From the NCBI GenBank assembly GCA_902590705.1, contig CACIXU010000001.1, forward strand, positions 92,001 to 156,000: a DNA stretch of 64,000 nt. Reading direction: 5' to 3'. This document shows, piece after piece, positions 15,508 through 25,300 of this stretch. This DNA is from an uncultured Bacteroidota bacterium (GTDB lineage: Bacteria; Bacteroidota; Bacteroidia; Flavobacteriales; Flavobacteriaceae). Below the pieces are notes generated by a model, which saw only the letters and a list, made by a program, of their open reading frames with translations, had not been told where the DNA came from and made no database searches. The first letter of the stretch is position 1, and the number at the start of each line of letters is the position of its first letter. The position numbers were made by a program, and so were the translations under genes.

Positions 15508-16508
15508 TAATTCATTTTATTCCAAGCTTCCAATCGTTGAATAGCATTTAATTGAATGTCTTTCCAAAAAAGATTGATGTCTGCAAAATGATAATTTTTT
15601 ATAAATGATAGGAATAATTTACCTGGTATGTCAGGAATTGAGGTCAATAAAAGGCCATCCTTAACTTTTACAGTTAAACTTTCTGGGTAAATACTTAAAT
15701 CTTTGCTAAGTAAACCCTTATGTTCCCTTTTTAATGAATTTTTAGAGTTATCCCAGTTAATTGGATTAGTCGTCACTCCACCCGCATACCATTCAACATA
15801 ATTTTTGGGAATCTTACCCATCTTAAATGAGTTCCAGCTTACAAATCCACCATATTCGTCAGGCTTTGTCATTAATTGAATGGTTTTAAATTCATTTGGT
15901 AATATTCTTGCTCCAATTAAATAAGCTGCAACCAATTGATTTTTTAATGGTTTATCGTCGAAAAATATTTTGACTAATTCTTTTGCATGCATGCTTCCTT
16001 GGCTATGAGATGCAATAATAATTGGTTTTCCCTTGTTGAAGTTTTCTAAGTAATATTGAAAAGCATTCTTGACATCCTTGAAAGCGATATTCCATGCTTC
16101 AATTCCTTGATCCTTAAATCGTTCAAAAAATATTCTATAATGGGCTTGCCGATAATACGGAACATATAAGTTGGCCGCTTTTGACCATGCTGAAGCTTGA
16201 TACTTAACAGCAATTTGGAGCACTTCATTCCTAACATCTTCACTCCAAATATCAGCATTCCAGTCCATTGATCTTCTATCAGTAAAAAGAGTAGGGTATA
16301 TATAAAAAACATCTGCTTTTTTTAAGATGGTATCCTTTGATATATTTAATGATTCAGGATAATAGCCCGGTAAAACTGCCCAGCTTTTGTTGGACGAAAA
16401 GTCAGGAGCAGATGGCAGATTTTTCTTAGTAAAATCAGCTGTTTTATAACTTGTTTTACAAGCTAAAACTAAAAATATTATTGTAAGAAAAAGCGTTTTT
16501 TTAATCAC
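15507..16508 (-). CDS. DUF3089 lipoprotein, alpha/beta hydrolase fold
   Basis: 333 residues. Lipoprotein signal TIIFLVLACKTS. ADVFYIYPTLF and ASHSQGSMHAKELV (nucleophile Ser in a HSQG elbow) are typical of the DUF3089 family, a predicted alpha/beta hydrolase group without a settled substrate. It is likely anchored in the periplasm or on the outer membrane. It overlaps the SDR gene by 1 nt and is probably cotranscribed with it and the upstream acyltransferase, suggesting lipid chemistry. Confidence 0.82.
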   Translation of the reverse strand: MIKKTLFLTIIFLVLACKTSYKTADFTKKNLPSAPDFSSNKSWAVLPGYYPESLNISKDTILKKADVFYIYPTLFTDRRSMDWNADIWSEDVRNEVLQIAVKYQASAWSKAANLYVPYYRQAHYRIFFERFKDQGIEAWNIAFKDVKNAFQYYLENFNKGKPIIIASHSQGSMHAKELVKIFFDDKPLKNQLVAAYLIGARILPNEFKTIQLMTKPDEYGGFVSWNSFKMGKIPKNYVEWYAGGVTTNPINWDNSKNSLKREHKGLLSKDLSIYPESLTVKVKDGLLLTSIPDIPGKLFLSFIKNYHFADINLFWKDIQLNAIQRLEAWNKMN

Positions 16509-16548
16509 TTAAAAAATTACTAAAGTTCAAAATAATAACTAAAATAAT

Positions 16549-17349
16549 TTACCACTCTCTTTCTTTATTTAATTTTTCTAAATTAAAGAGTTCCTCCTCC
16601 GGAATTACCTTTAAAAAAGAAGGATGCTGCTCAATAGCAAACTCTATCTTTTTTATTATTGACTCAATAGATTCTTTATCATAATCAATTTTCAAAGGTT
16701 TTTTTATTTCCATAGATTGAAGTATTCCTCGTTTTTTAATTCTAATCCCTTTTTTATCAAAAGATCTTCTGAATCCATCAATAACTATTGGAACAACTAC
16801 GGGTTTATATCGCTTAATTATGTGAGCTGTCCCTTTTCTAAGAGGTTTAAAGGGCGTAGTTGTTCCTTGAGGAAAAGTAATAACCCAACCATCATCTAAA
16901 GCCAATCCAATATTTGATATATCCCTCATTTTAACCTGACGACTAATATCTTGACCTTTTTCTCTCCAAGTTCTATCTATAGAGACCGAACCTGCGTAGG
17001 CTAAAACTCTAGGTAGAAAACCTGCTCTCATGGTTTCTTTTGCTGCGACAAAATAGATATTTAATTTAGGTCTCCACAAGTATCCAACATTTTTAATTGA
17101 ATCAACTCTTCCGCTCAGACTAGCATTAAAAACATGAAACATAGCTACAACATCAGCAAAATAAGTTTGATGATTTGAAACAAAAAGTACATTCTGATTT
17201 GGTAAATCTCTTATTATATCAGAACCCTCGATTTGAAGTTGATTAAAACCTCTATATCTTCTATGAGTTAGACAACCCATGGATCGAATAAGAAGCTTTT
17301 TTAAGAACAAATAGTGACCAAAAGGATTTTTTTTCAGCATATTAACCAT
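16549..17349 (-). CDS. Lysophospholipid acyltransferase (PlsC-like) with HX5D motif
   Basis: 266 residues of the PlsC/LPLAT fold, which transfers an acyl chain to a lysolipid at the inner membrane. The catalytic motif reads NHQTYFAD (His60, Asp66), that is HX5D rather than the usual HX4D, and the second motif reads FPQGTTTPFKP rather than FPEGTRS. This variant pattern suggests a Bacteroidota-specific acceptor, for example an amino-lipid, though that is inference. The start could be ATG 17349 or 17340. It lies between the Nudix gene and the DUF3089/SDR pair. Confidence 0.82.
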   Translation of the reverse strand: MVNMLKKNPFGHYLFLKKLLIRSMGCLTHRRYRGFNQLQIEGSDIIRDLPNQNVLFVSNHQTYFADVVAMFHVFNASLSGRVDSIKNVGYLWRPKLNIYFVAAKETMRAGFLPRVLAYAGSVSIDRTWREKGQDISRQVKMRDISNIGLALDDGWVITFPQGTTTPFKPLRKGTAHIIKRYKPVVVPIVIDGFRRSFDKKGIRIKKRGILQSMEIKKPLKIDYDKESIESIIKKIEFAIEQHPSFLKVIPEEELFNLEKLNKEREW

Positions 17350-17373
17350 TATAAGGCTCTAAGCAAATATAAA

Positions 17374-18018
17374 CTATTTGGTAAGGGTATTTTGAATTAT
17401 TATTTTTAATTCAGATAATATCATTGCTGTAGCTCCCCATATTATTTTTTGTTTGTATTTGAAACAAGGAACTTCTACTGTGTTTTTCGAAGAATTAATG
17501 AGTCTAGTCAAGGAAATTCTCGTTTCAAGTAAATCATTTAAAGGAAGTTCTATAATTTCAGACACCTCAGATCTCTCCGGGATTAAGTCTGGACGAAAAG
17601 AACTACATGAAAGAAAAGGAGTTACCATAAAATTACTTGGCGGAATAAAAATTTTAGACAAAGTCCTTATATATTCTACAGTACTTTTTTGTATTGCTAC
17701 CTCCTCATTAGCCTCCCGCAATGCAGTTGCGAATAAGTCTTTATCCTTATCCTCATATTTTCCACCTGGAAAGCTAATTTGTCCAGAATGGACGCCGGGA
17801 TATTTATTACGTTCAATCAAAACTAAACTCAGCTGACCATTATAACTAGGATAAAAATGTATTAAAACTGCAGCTCTTTTAGGGTTGATATTATTGCAAT
17901 TTGTATTGTTTAAATCGGCATGTCTATTTAAAGGGGCTAAAAGTAAATGAGATTTGAAGCCAGGAAGGGGGATTTCTTTTAATTTTGTAACTAAACTCAA
18001 AAAAGTTTTTAATTCCAT
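17374..18018 (-). CDS. Nudix hydrolase, CoA-pyrophosphatase type
   Basis: 214 residues. The Nudix box GGKYEDKDKDLF then ATALREANEEVAI has the conserved Glu pairs, and the preceding QISFPGG is typical of the NudL/CoA diphosphatase branch. Such enzymes hydrolyse CoA, acyl-CoA or other nucleoside diphosphate derivatives. Its start codon overlaps that of the divergent cyclophilin gene within CATG (18016-18019). Confidence 0.87.
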   Translation of the reverse strand: MELKTFLSLVTKLKEIPLPGFKSHLLLAPLNRHADLNNTNCNNINPKRAAVLIHFYPSYNGQLSLVLIERNKYPGVHSGQISFPGGKYEDKDKDLFATALREANEEVAIQKSTVEYIRTLSKIFIPPSNFMVTPFLSCSSFRPDLIPERSEVSEIIELPLNDLLETRISLTRLINSSKNTVEVPCFKYKQKIIWGATAMILSELKIIIQNTLTK

Positions 18019-18712
18019 GAAATGTATTGAAATGCTTCTACTCTCTCTTGTAATAATTGTTAATTACGGATGTCACCCAAAACAAAAAAATAATAGTGTA
18101 AAGTTAAGAGTTATTGAAAAAAAAGAATCAATAAAAAAAAACACATTTATAAAGGATAAATCAATTCATCTTAATGATAAAAATGTTATTCCATTTTTAT
18201 TTAATTATAGCAAAGAAAATAAAGAAGATAAGGTAAGAATTATAACTAAGTTCGGTAATATTGACATTAAATTATTCAAAAAAACACCTTATCATAGAGC
18301 TAATTTTATTTATCTAACAAAGAAAAAATATTTTGATGGAACAATGTTTCATCGAGTAGTGCCAGGATTTATTATTCAGGGAGGAAATTCTGATAGTCGT
18401 GAAAGTATGATTAAAAGAAAAGAAATTGGACGCTATCTTCTCCCTCCAGACACAAAAAAAGGATATTCACATCACAGGGGTGTAATATCGATGCCTAGTA
18501 GCGAAATCAATAATCCATATAAATTAGCATCACCCTATGAATTTTTTATTGTCCAACAGTCTCCAGGGGCTTACCATTTGGATGGAAAATATACTGCATT
18601 TGGAAAAGTTATAAAAGGGATGAATGTTGTAGATAAAATCAACCAACTAGAAATTGATAAAAGAGAAATGCCAATAAGTAATATTTATATTAGAGCTGTC
18701 ATAATAGATTAG
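18017..18712 (+). CDS. Cyclophilin-type peptidyl-prolyl isomerase lipoprotein
   Basis: 231 residues from ATG 18017, chosen because a lipoprotein signal (KCIEMLLLSLVIIVNYGC) starts there; a longer frame to 17954 would bury it. The cyclophilin domain follows about 50 linker residues: TMFHRVVPGFIIQGGNSD, GVISMP and DGKYTAFGKVIKGMNVVD. The probable role is folding of exported proteins at the cell envelope. The usual GSQFFI-type segment reads YEFFIVQ, so catalytic efficiency may differ. Confidence 0.88.
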   Translation: MKCIEMLLLSLVIIVNYGCHPKQKNNSVKLRVIEKKESIKKNTFIKDKSIHLNDKNVIPFLFNYSKENKEDKVRIITKFGNIDIKLFKKTPYHRANFIYLTKKKYFDGTMFHRVVPGFIIQGGNSDSRESMIKRKEIGRYLLPPDTKKGYSHHRGVISMPSSEINNPYKLASPYEFFIVQQSPGAYHLDGKYTAFGKVIKGMNVVDKINQLEIDKREMPISNIYIRAVIID

Positions 18713-18818
18713 TCTTAATTTAAAAAATTAAATCTTGTATTAAGGTTAATAAATAATAGTTTTTTAATAGAAAAATAGATAAAAATTATTAATTTTAAAT
18801 AATTAATAATAAATTCTT

Positions 18819-19754
18819 ATGACATTAACTCAACTAAAATATATGAATGCAGTTGCCGAATCAGGAAATTTTACTATTGCAGCTGAAAAATGCTTTGTTA
18901 CTCAACCAACACTTAGTATGCAGATTCAAAAACTAGAAGAAGAATTGGGCGTTAAAATTTTTAATAGATCTACTAAGCCTATTATTTTGACTGATATCGG
19001 AGAGAAAATCATTGTGCAGGCAAAAAAAATAACGGAGGAAGCTAGCAGGATGGATGATATTGTTTCTACTGAAAAAGGTTTTGTAGGAGGTGAATTCAAA
19101 TTAGGAATAATTCCGACAGTAATGCCTACCCTTTTGCCTATGTTCCTTAATACCTTTACCAAGAAATACCCAAAAGTAGACTTAAAAATTGAGGAGCTGA
19201 CCACCGTAAATATAACCAAGCTAATTAATGAAGGGCATTTAGATGCGGGTATAGCTGCCACACCATTAGGAATGGATACCATTCTCGAACTACCATTATA
19301 TCATGAACCTTTTGTAGCCTATATTCCAAATTCAAACCCTTTAAAATCTTTAGATCATATTGAGATTGATGACCTAAATAGTACTGATATATTAATCCTG
19401 GAAGATGGTCATTGTTTCAGGGACCATGTTTTGAACTTATGTCAAGTAAATTCTCTATCCAGCAACCGATTTGACCTTAAAAGCGGAAGTTTTGAAACGT
19501 TAATCAAATTAGCTGACGAGGGATTAGGGATGACACTTCTTCCATATTTAAATGCTGATTCGATGACTACAGAAAAAAAGAAAAATTTAAAATTTTTTCC
19601 AGACCCTGCACCTGCTAGGGAGGTAAGCTTGATTCATTCTAAAAGTAAACTAAAGTTACCAGTTATAAATGTCCTAAAATCAACTATATCAAGTATTATT
19701 AGGGCGGCAATTAATTTCGGAGATATTAAGGTAATTAGTCCACAAAAGATTTAA
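18819..19754 (+). CDS. oxyR: Hydrogen-peroxide sensor OxyR (LysR family)
   Basis: 311 residues. N-terminal helix-turn-helix (LKYMNAVAESGNFTIAAEKCFVTQPTLSMQIQKLE) and a C-terminal substrate-binding fold. The redox pair is intact: ILEDGHCF places Cys199 and NLCQ places Cys208, the same numbers as in E. coli OxyR. On oxidation a disulfide forms and activates peroxide defence genes. Its TAA overlaps the stop of the convergent small ORF inside TTAA (19751-19754). Confidence 0.93.
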   Translation: MTLTQLKYMNAVAESGNFTIAAEKCFVTQPTLSMQIQKLEEELGVKIFNRSTKPIILTDIGEKIIVQAKKITEEASRMDDIVSTEKGFVGGEFKLGIIPTVMPTLLPMFLNTFTKKYPKVDLKIEELTTVNITKLINEGHLDAGIAATPLGMDTILELPLYHEPFVAYIPNSNPLKSLDHIEIDDLNSTDILILEDGHCFRDHVLNLCQVNSLSSNRFDLKSGSFETLIKLADEGLGMTLLPYLNADSMTTEKKKNLKFFPDPAPAREVSLIHSKSKLKLPVINVLKSTISSIIRAAINFGDIKVISPQKI

Positions 19755-19960
19755 TCCATGTAATCTAGTGATAGATTAAGTTGAGGTTGAGATTTACTAA
19801 AAGTCAATGCCCAGTTGTATAAATGAATTGCTTCATATTTAGACAATACTGAAATAGCTTTCTTTAATTCCTTCCCAAAAAGATTCGTATCAAAACTAAC
19901 TTTACGTAAAATACTTTTATAAAAGAAGTAGGCAGGAGAAAGTCTTTCTTTATGATTCAT
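19751..19960 (-). CDS. Small conserved-looking protein of unknown function
   Basis: 69 residues, soluble and helical, with LSPAYFFYKSILRKVSFD and ending PQLNLSLDYMD. I do not recognise a named family, though similar short proteins seem to occur in flavobacteria. It converges on oxyR with shared stop bases. Confidence 0.55.
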   Translation of the reverse strand: MNHKERLSPAYFFYKSILRKVSFDTNLFGKELKKAISVLSKYEAIHLYNWALTFSKSQPQLNLSLDYMD

Positions 19961-20124
19961 TTTTAAAAGTATTTTTTTTACTTCAAACTAAATGTTGTGA
20001 AAATGTTAAAATCAATTAAATAAATTTTAAAAGTTATTCACAATAAATATATTCTTGGTGGGTTTGCAGTATTTTATTTAAACCCTATATTTGACCACCT
20101 ATTTAAATTATAAATAAACTTTTT

Positions 20125-20199
20125 CGGGGTGTAGCGTAGCCCGGTCATCGCGCCTGCTTTGGGAGCAGGAGGTCGCAGGTTCGAATCCTGCCACCCCGA
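20125..20199 (+). tRNA. tRNA-Pro(TGG)
   Basis: Acceptor CGGGGTG (20125-20131) with CACCCCG (20192-20198), anticodon loop TTTGGGA between CTGC and GCAG, T arm GCAGG-TTCGAAT-CCTGC, discriminator A. The CCA end is not encoded. Confidence 0.95.
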
Positions 20200-20296
20200 C
20201 TTTAGATTTTTTATATAACCTTTATATTCTATCATCAGGGTTTTTAATTTATATGTTAATACTTTAAAAAATCTAGCCTTTTGTTGAAAAAACAAG

Positions 20297-21937
20297 TTAA
20301 TCTTCCTGAATACAAAAAAGAGCTTTAGCTGTTCTGTGGTAAATTTTATTGCCAATGACCAGTGGGTGAGATAATGTTCGCGTAGTTCCACTCAAGCCCA
20401 TATCATTAAGGCTAATAAACGCATTTTCATCCCAATCGAAAGATGAAGTATCGAAAGTATAGGTCATACCATTTTCCAATGTAAAATACAATGTTGAATT
20501 TACCGCGACTGGATTTGCGTTAAAACACCTGAACCAACCATTTAATTTACCTCTTCGGTCTTCAGCAACATCAATTCCTCTTGAATTTTTAGTCCCAGAT
20601 GGAATTAGGGTTCGCCAAACAAATTGACCGTCATTTCCTACATCCACTGGAACTTCTAAATATTCGACTAAATTAGACTTAAGGTTAACTCTTGCTGCAG
20701 AATAAAATGGGCCTCTTACCTTTTGACCATTTGCAAGCCTTTTTTTAATATAGTCGGGGTGAGTTTGAATTGTCAAAAAGTAGTAAAATTCACCCTTCAT
20801 AAGGTTGCTGTAGAAATTAGGCACAACTTCAATATTTTGATCATTTAAATCAACATTAATTTGCTTGGAATATTTTTTTTTGTCTTCATTATACATGGAA
20901 ATCGTAACATTTTTCGTTAAGCTAATCTCTTTTATTTTTTCTCCAGTATTAGAGTCTAAAACATACAGTTTTTCATCATATATCCATACAGTTTGATCTT
21001 CGTTCCAAGTACTGTTGTAGAAAAAATCTTTGGCAGGCAATTCAGAATCCCATATGGTAAAACCATTTTCAATATCAACCAATGAATACCCATATGGTTT
21101 TTCAGGGACCTGATGTGCTGAACCTACGCGGGCAACCATAACTCCGTATTTTTTATTTTTTGTTTTTCCCATGATTGGGGTAGAATAGTGACCAATAGCA
21201 GCATTAGATTTCCATAATACTTCACCAGTATCTTTATCCAAACCAACCAAATAATGCCAGTTGGGGTTATGATCTTCCCTGGCCGTATGAGGTGGTTCTG
21301 GTTCCACATTAATTAAAATATTTTTATGTAGAATAGGTTCATATTGTTTATTAAAGGGAAAAATTATATCACCAAGTTTAGCAATAGGCGTCCAGCTTCT
21401 TTCCCAAATTATATTACCCTTTAAATCAAAGCAAACAACTTTTCCACTTGCGTTAATAAACCAAACTTTTTTACCATCACTTACGGGAGTTGGAGAACTT
21501 GAGTTGCTAAAACCATACATGTATAGAGATTCTATTATACCGGTTATTTCTTTTTGCCACACTTTTTCTCCAGTTATTGCATTATAGCATAGTGCTAAAA
21601 TATCCGTTCCTCTTTTTGTAATAGTATCGTAAACAGGCTTCATTATTGAAAAAAAAAGTAAATCCCCTACCCTTGTAATACCATTTTGACCTGTCTCTTC
21701 TAGAGGAACTTTCCATAAAATATTTTCATCCCTGCGAACACTCCATTTTGTTACTTCTTTTTCTTTTTGATTAAACCACCATTTATAATTGACTCCTGCA
21801 GGTTGAAAAGTTGGATTATCAATTGAGTTAAGCTCTTTACAACTAATTAGGGAATAGCAAAAGCATATTAAAATGATTTTTATGGTTGAAGAAAAAAAAG
21901 TTTTTCTCTTATATATGACACTATGCTTTTCTTTCAA
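20297..21937 (-). CDS. PQQ-binding-like beta-propeller lipoprotein
   Basis: 546 residues with lipoprotein signal FCYSLISCKE. The body has repeated blades with DTGEVLWKSNA, TGEKVWQKEI, KGNIIWERSW and GFTIWDSE, the pattern of the PQQ-like propeller seen in quinoprotein dehydrogenases and BamB-type scaffolds. There is no cytochrome c motif, and the cofactor residues of true PQQ enzymes cannot be confirmed. It may be an envelope scaffold or a dehydrogenase-like protein. It stands alone between two tRNA-Pro genes. Confidence 0.75.
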   Translation of the reverse strand: MKEKHSVIYKRKTFFSSTIKIILICFCYSLISCKELNSIDNPTFQPAGVNYKWWFNQKEKEVTKWSVRRDENILWKVPLEETGQNGITRVGDLLFFSIMKPVYDTITKRGTDILALCYNAITGEKVWQKEITGIIESLYMYGFSNSSSPTPVSDGKKVWFINASGKVVCFDLKGNIIWERSWTPIAKLGDIIFPFNKQYEPILHKNILINVEPEPPHTAREDHNPNWHYLVGLDKDTGEVLWKSNAAIGHYSTPIMGKTKNKKYGVMVARVGSAHQVPEKPYGYSLVDIENGFTIWDSELPAKDFFYNSTWNEDQTVWIYDEKLYVLDSNTGEKIKEISLTKNVTISMYNEDKKKYSKQINVDLNDQNIEVVPNFYSNLMKGEFYYFLTIQTHPDYIKKRLANGQKVRGPFYSAARVNLKSNLVEYLEVPVDVGNDGQFVWRTLIPSGTKNSRGIDVAEDRRGKLNGWFRCFNANPVAVNSTLYFTLENGMTYTFDTSSFDWDENAFISLNDMGLSGTTRTLSHPLVIGNKIYHRTAKALFCIQED

Positions 21938-22281
21938 TTTACATTATCATTTAAAAATTAATCAACCAGCTCATTCTTGAAAACTAAAAACATCTCTAAA
22001 TTCTGAAAAATCATAATTATTTAGATTATAAAAATTTGAGGAAGAGGTTTTGAAATATTACTTTTAAAGCCAATTTAAAATATATTAAAACATTTTATAA
22101 TATATTGAATTTACCTTTAAGTTCATTTATTTATCGTTGTAAAATTAAAATATCTCAGTAGGTATTTTTTTCTTAATGGTGAAAAAAATAATGTTGGGGT
22201 CTTTCTGAAATTAGTTTAATACAAAGAAGATTTTGAATTTTGCACCTGACAAAGTTTCTAGAAAAGTTTATTCAAAATATT
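21938..22281. other. 344-nt intergenic stretch, nothing convincing seen
   Basis: Very AT-rich, no ORF with protein-like composition and no strong hairpin. It must hold the minus-strand promoter of the PQQ-propeller lipoprotein gene and the plus-strand promoter of the following tRNA-Pro. Confidence 0.6.
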
Positions 22282-22358
<77 letters not shown>

Positions 22359-22368
22359 AATTTAATTA

Positions 22369-25300
22369 TTAATAAGTAAGATATAGCCAACCTTTTTTTA
22401 CTTTGCCCGTCTCAGGTACTTCAACAACATAATAATAAGATCCAGCAGGGAGAAGTTCCCCAGTTTTGTTATTAGTGCCTGCCCAATCATTTTGATAATT
22501 TACTTTTCTAAATACTACTTGACCATATCTATTAAATACCTTCACAATTGAACTGGGGTACTGTTCAAAGTTAATAATCTTCCATGTAGATTCTGGACCA
22601 TTTACACCAGGAGTTAAAAGTGGTGATACAAATATTTGATTGTCATCTGGGTCTGTGCAACTGGGATCTCCATCTTTATCTCTGTCTATTGGAATATCAA
22701 AAAAATCTAATGGGTCCGTTTCACACTTTTCCTCTATTTCGTCAGACCATCCATCTCCGTCATCATCCTCGTCATAGCAGTTGCTTAGTCCGTCGTTATC
22801 GGTATCTGTTGGATATGAAGCTTCATTTAGTGGATGTGATCCACAGTTGATTTCCTCTTCATCCATCCATCCATCATTATCATCATCTTTATCCTCACAA
22901 TTAGAAATACCATCATTATCAGTGTCTAATGGTTTTATTGCTGAAACTAACGGATCTGAATTACAATTCAACTCCTCTTCATCTAACCATCCATCATTAT
23001 CATCATCAGTATCTTCACAATCAGAGATGCCATCTAAATCAGTATCTATAGGTGTTATGTTAGAGTCAAATGGGTCTGAATCACAAACTATCTCTTCTTG
23101 ATCAGACCATCCGTCATTATCGTCATCCGTATCAATACAGTCAGCTTGACCGTCATTATCATTATCTCTTGGGAAACTATCAATATCAATAGGATCAGAT
23201 CCGCAAGTTATTTCTGTTTCATCCAACCAATTATCATTATCGTCATCCAAATCACATAAATTTCCGAGTGAGTCACCATCAGTATCTAATTGATCAGGAT
23301 TTGCTAACCCAGGACAATTGTCATAACTATCACCAATACCGTCTGAATCTAAGTCTGTGTCACCTACAAAAAATATTGTACTAATCACTCCCTGTGTGTA
23401 AAGTCTATTTGCTGGTTGAATAGCAGTTATTTTAGTCGAACCTACCCCATTAATAACAATTTTACCATTAATTACCTCACCTACTGTTGGATCACTACTT
23501 GTATATAAAATATTACCGGGTCTATTAGATAGAGGTTCTATTAAAGTAAAGTCATCATCATTAAAAACCTTATTAGGTAAATTAAAGTTTGATAATACAG
23601 TAACTCCTTGAAGAACATTTATAATAATTCTCCTTGTTGGTGCCATATTGAATGCTGCATTTCCTGGTTGTTTTAAATCGACTATTATTACACCAATGTC
23701 ATTAATTTCTAATTTATTTCCTGTTACAACAGCACCTCCTGACACATAATTGTAATCTATTGGTAAACCAGAGTCAGATGTAGCACTTATTGTATATGTC
23801 AAATTTTCAGAGTAATACAAAACATAATTTAAGGCTGGGTCTATCGTAATGTTCTGATTGGATTTTATCACATCCATAACAAAAACTGTGGATACTGGAT
23901 TATAATTTGGATGATCTGCTTCTATTGTTTTAAATGTTATTGTTACTAACCCTGTAGAATTTATACTGATGAGCTCATAATTTCCAACTGTTCCACTTAG
24001 TGTTGCAGCTGATCCAGGATCAAGTTCAATATAAACTGGGGCACCAGACGGTGAGGCGACAGCAGATAATGGAAATACAGAAAAATCCTTCAATGGTTTT
24101 GTTATTGGAATTGTGCCAACAATAATTGACTGATTTGATTTATCAATAAACAAACTTGTTGTTACTGTTGCTGAATCAAAGTTACCGTCTGTTGCTAAAT
24201 GTGCTGTTAAAATCACTGATCCTGCCCCAACATCTTCAATAATTACATCCCCAGTAACGGAGTTAACACTTGCAATACTTGGATCAGAAGAGCTAAAGGT
24301 AATTGCACCAATGTAATCTGAATCAGTAATGGGCATGTCAAGGGTAAATTCATCGCCAAATATTTTATAGATATCTGTCATCCAAGATACAGTTTGACTC
24401 ACAGTATTAACATCTAGGGTCATTGATGTTGAAATTGAGTTGTAACACTGATTTTCTAATTGATTTACTAAAATTGTAGTGCTACCAGCTCCTTTCGTTG
24501 TTACGGTTGAACCGGAAACAGTTGCAATACTTGTATCAGTAATTGTATATATTACATTTGCATCACTTGTCGAAGAAGTTGTAAGAGTAAATGATTCACC
24601 ATAATTTTTGGATAAATCACCATGAGATATAATTGGATCTCCTTTACTTACCGCTAAACTAAAAGTAGCAGTTGAGGAGTTATAATTTCCATTATCTGGA
24701 AGCGTAACTTGTATAACACTATCTCCAGAGCCAGTTATAAATGCAGTATTTGTCCCTGTTACTGACACAATGTTTGTGTTTAGTGAACTAAATATAAAAT
24801 CTGATCTACTACAGGTAGTATTTTGATCATTGTAAAGGAACGCTACCTCCTCATCACTCAGTCCAACCTTCCAAACGCGAACATCATCAACTGATCCTAT
24901 AAAGTCCCCTGTTGCTCCTGTATTTTGATAGCCCCCACCAATTGTCAATCCATAATCTTTTATGTTAAATAAATTTTGATCTGGTTTATTTTGGACATAT
25001 ACACCATCTCTGTAAAATGTTCTTCCCCTAGAATCATTTGTGTAAACATAGTGATGCCAATTTCCATCCGATGCAGAGCTTCCTACTGGAATATTATTCC
25101 ATCCTTCATTACATCCACTAAACCAACCAGTATTTCCAAGTTTTATTACAGTTCCTCTTTGCGGTCCACAATTATACTTTCCAAGTGTAGCAATACTTTT
25201 GGATACAGATTCATTAGATTTAGCCCAAAAACTTATTGTAAAATGATCAGGAGAACCAGACCACTGATCTGCCATTTCATCTCCGAAGTAAATCTCATTT

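Noticed and set aside
19961-20124. AT-rich gap with TTATTCACA resembling a DnaA box, possible replication origin
   Set aside because: Only one imperfect box, no cluster, no dnaA or other origin neighbours; skew cannot be judged from this window.
22620-23101. Plus-strand ORFs opposite the TSP3 repeats (also 12971-13222 opposite the OmpA repeats)
   Set aside because: They are antisense shadows of low-complexity Asp-rich repeats and give Ser/Leu-rich nonsense proteins.
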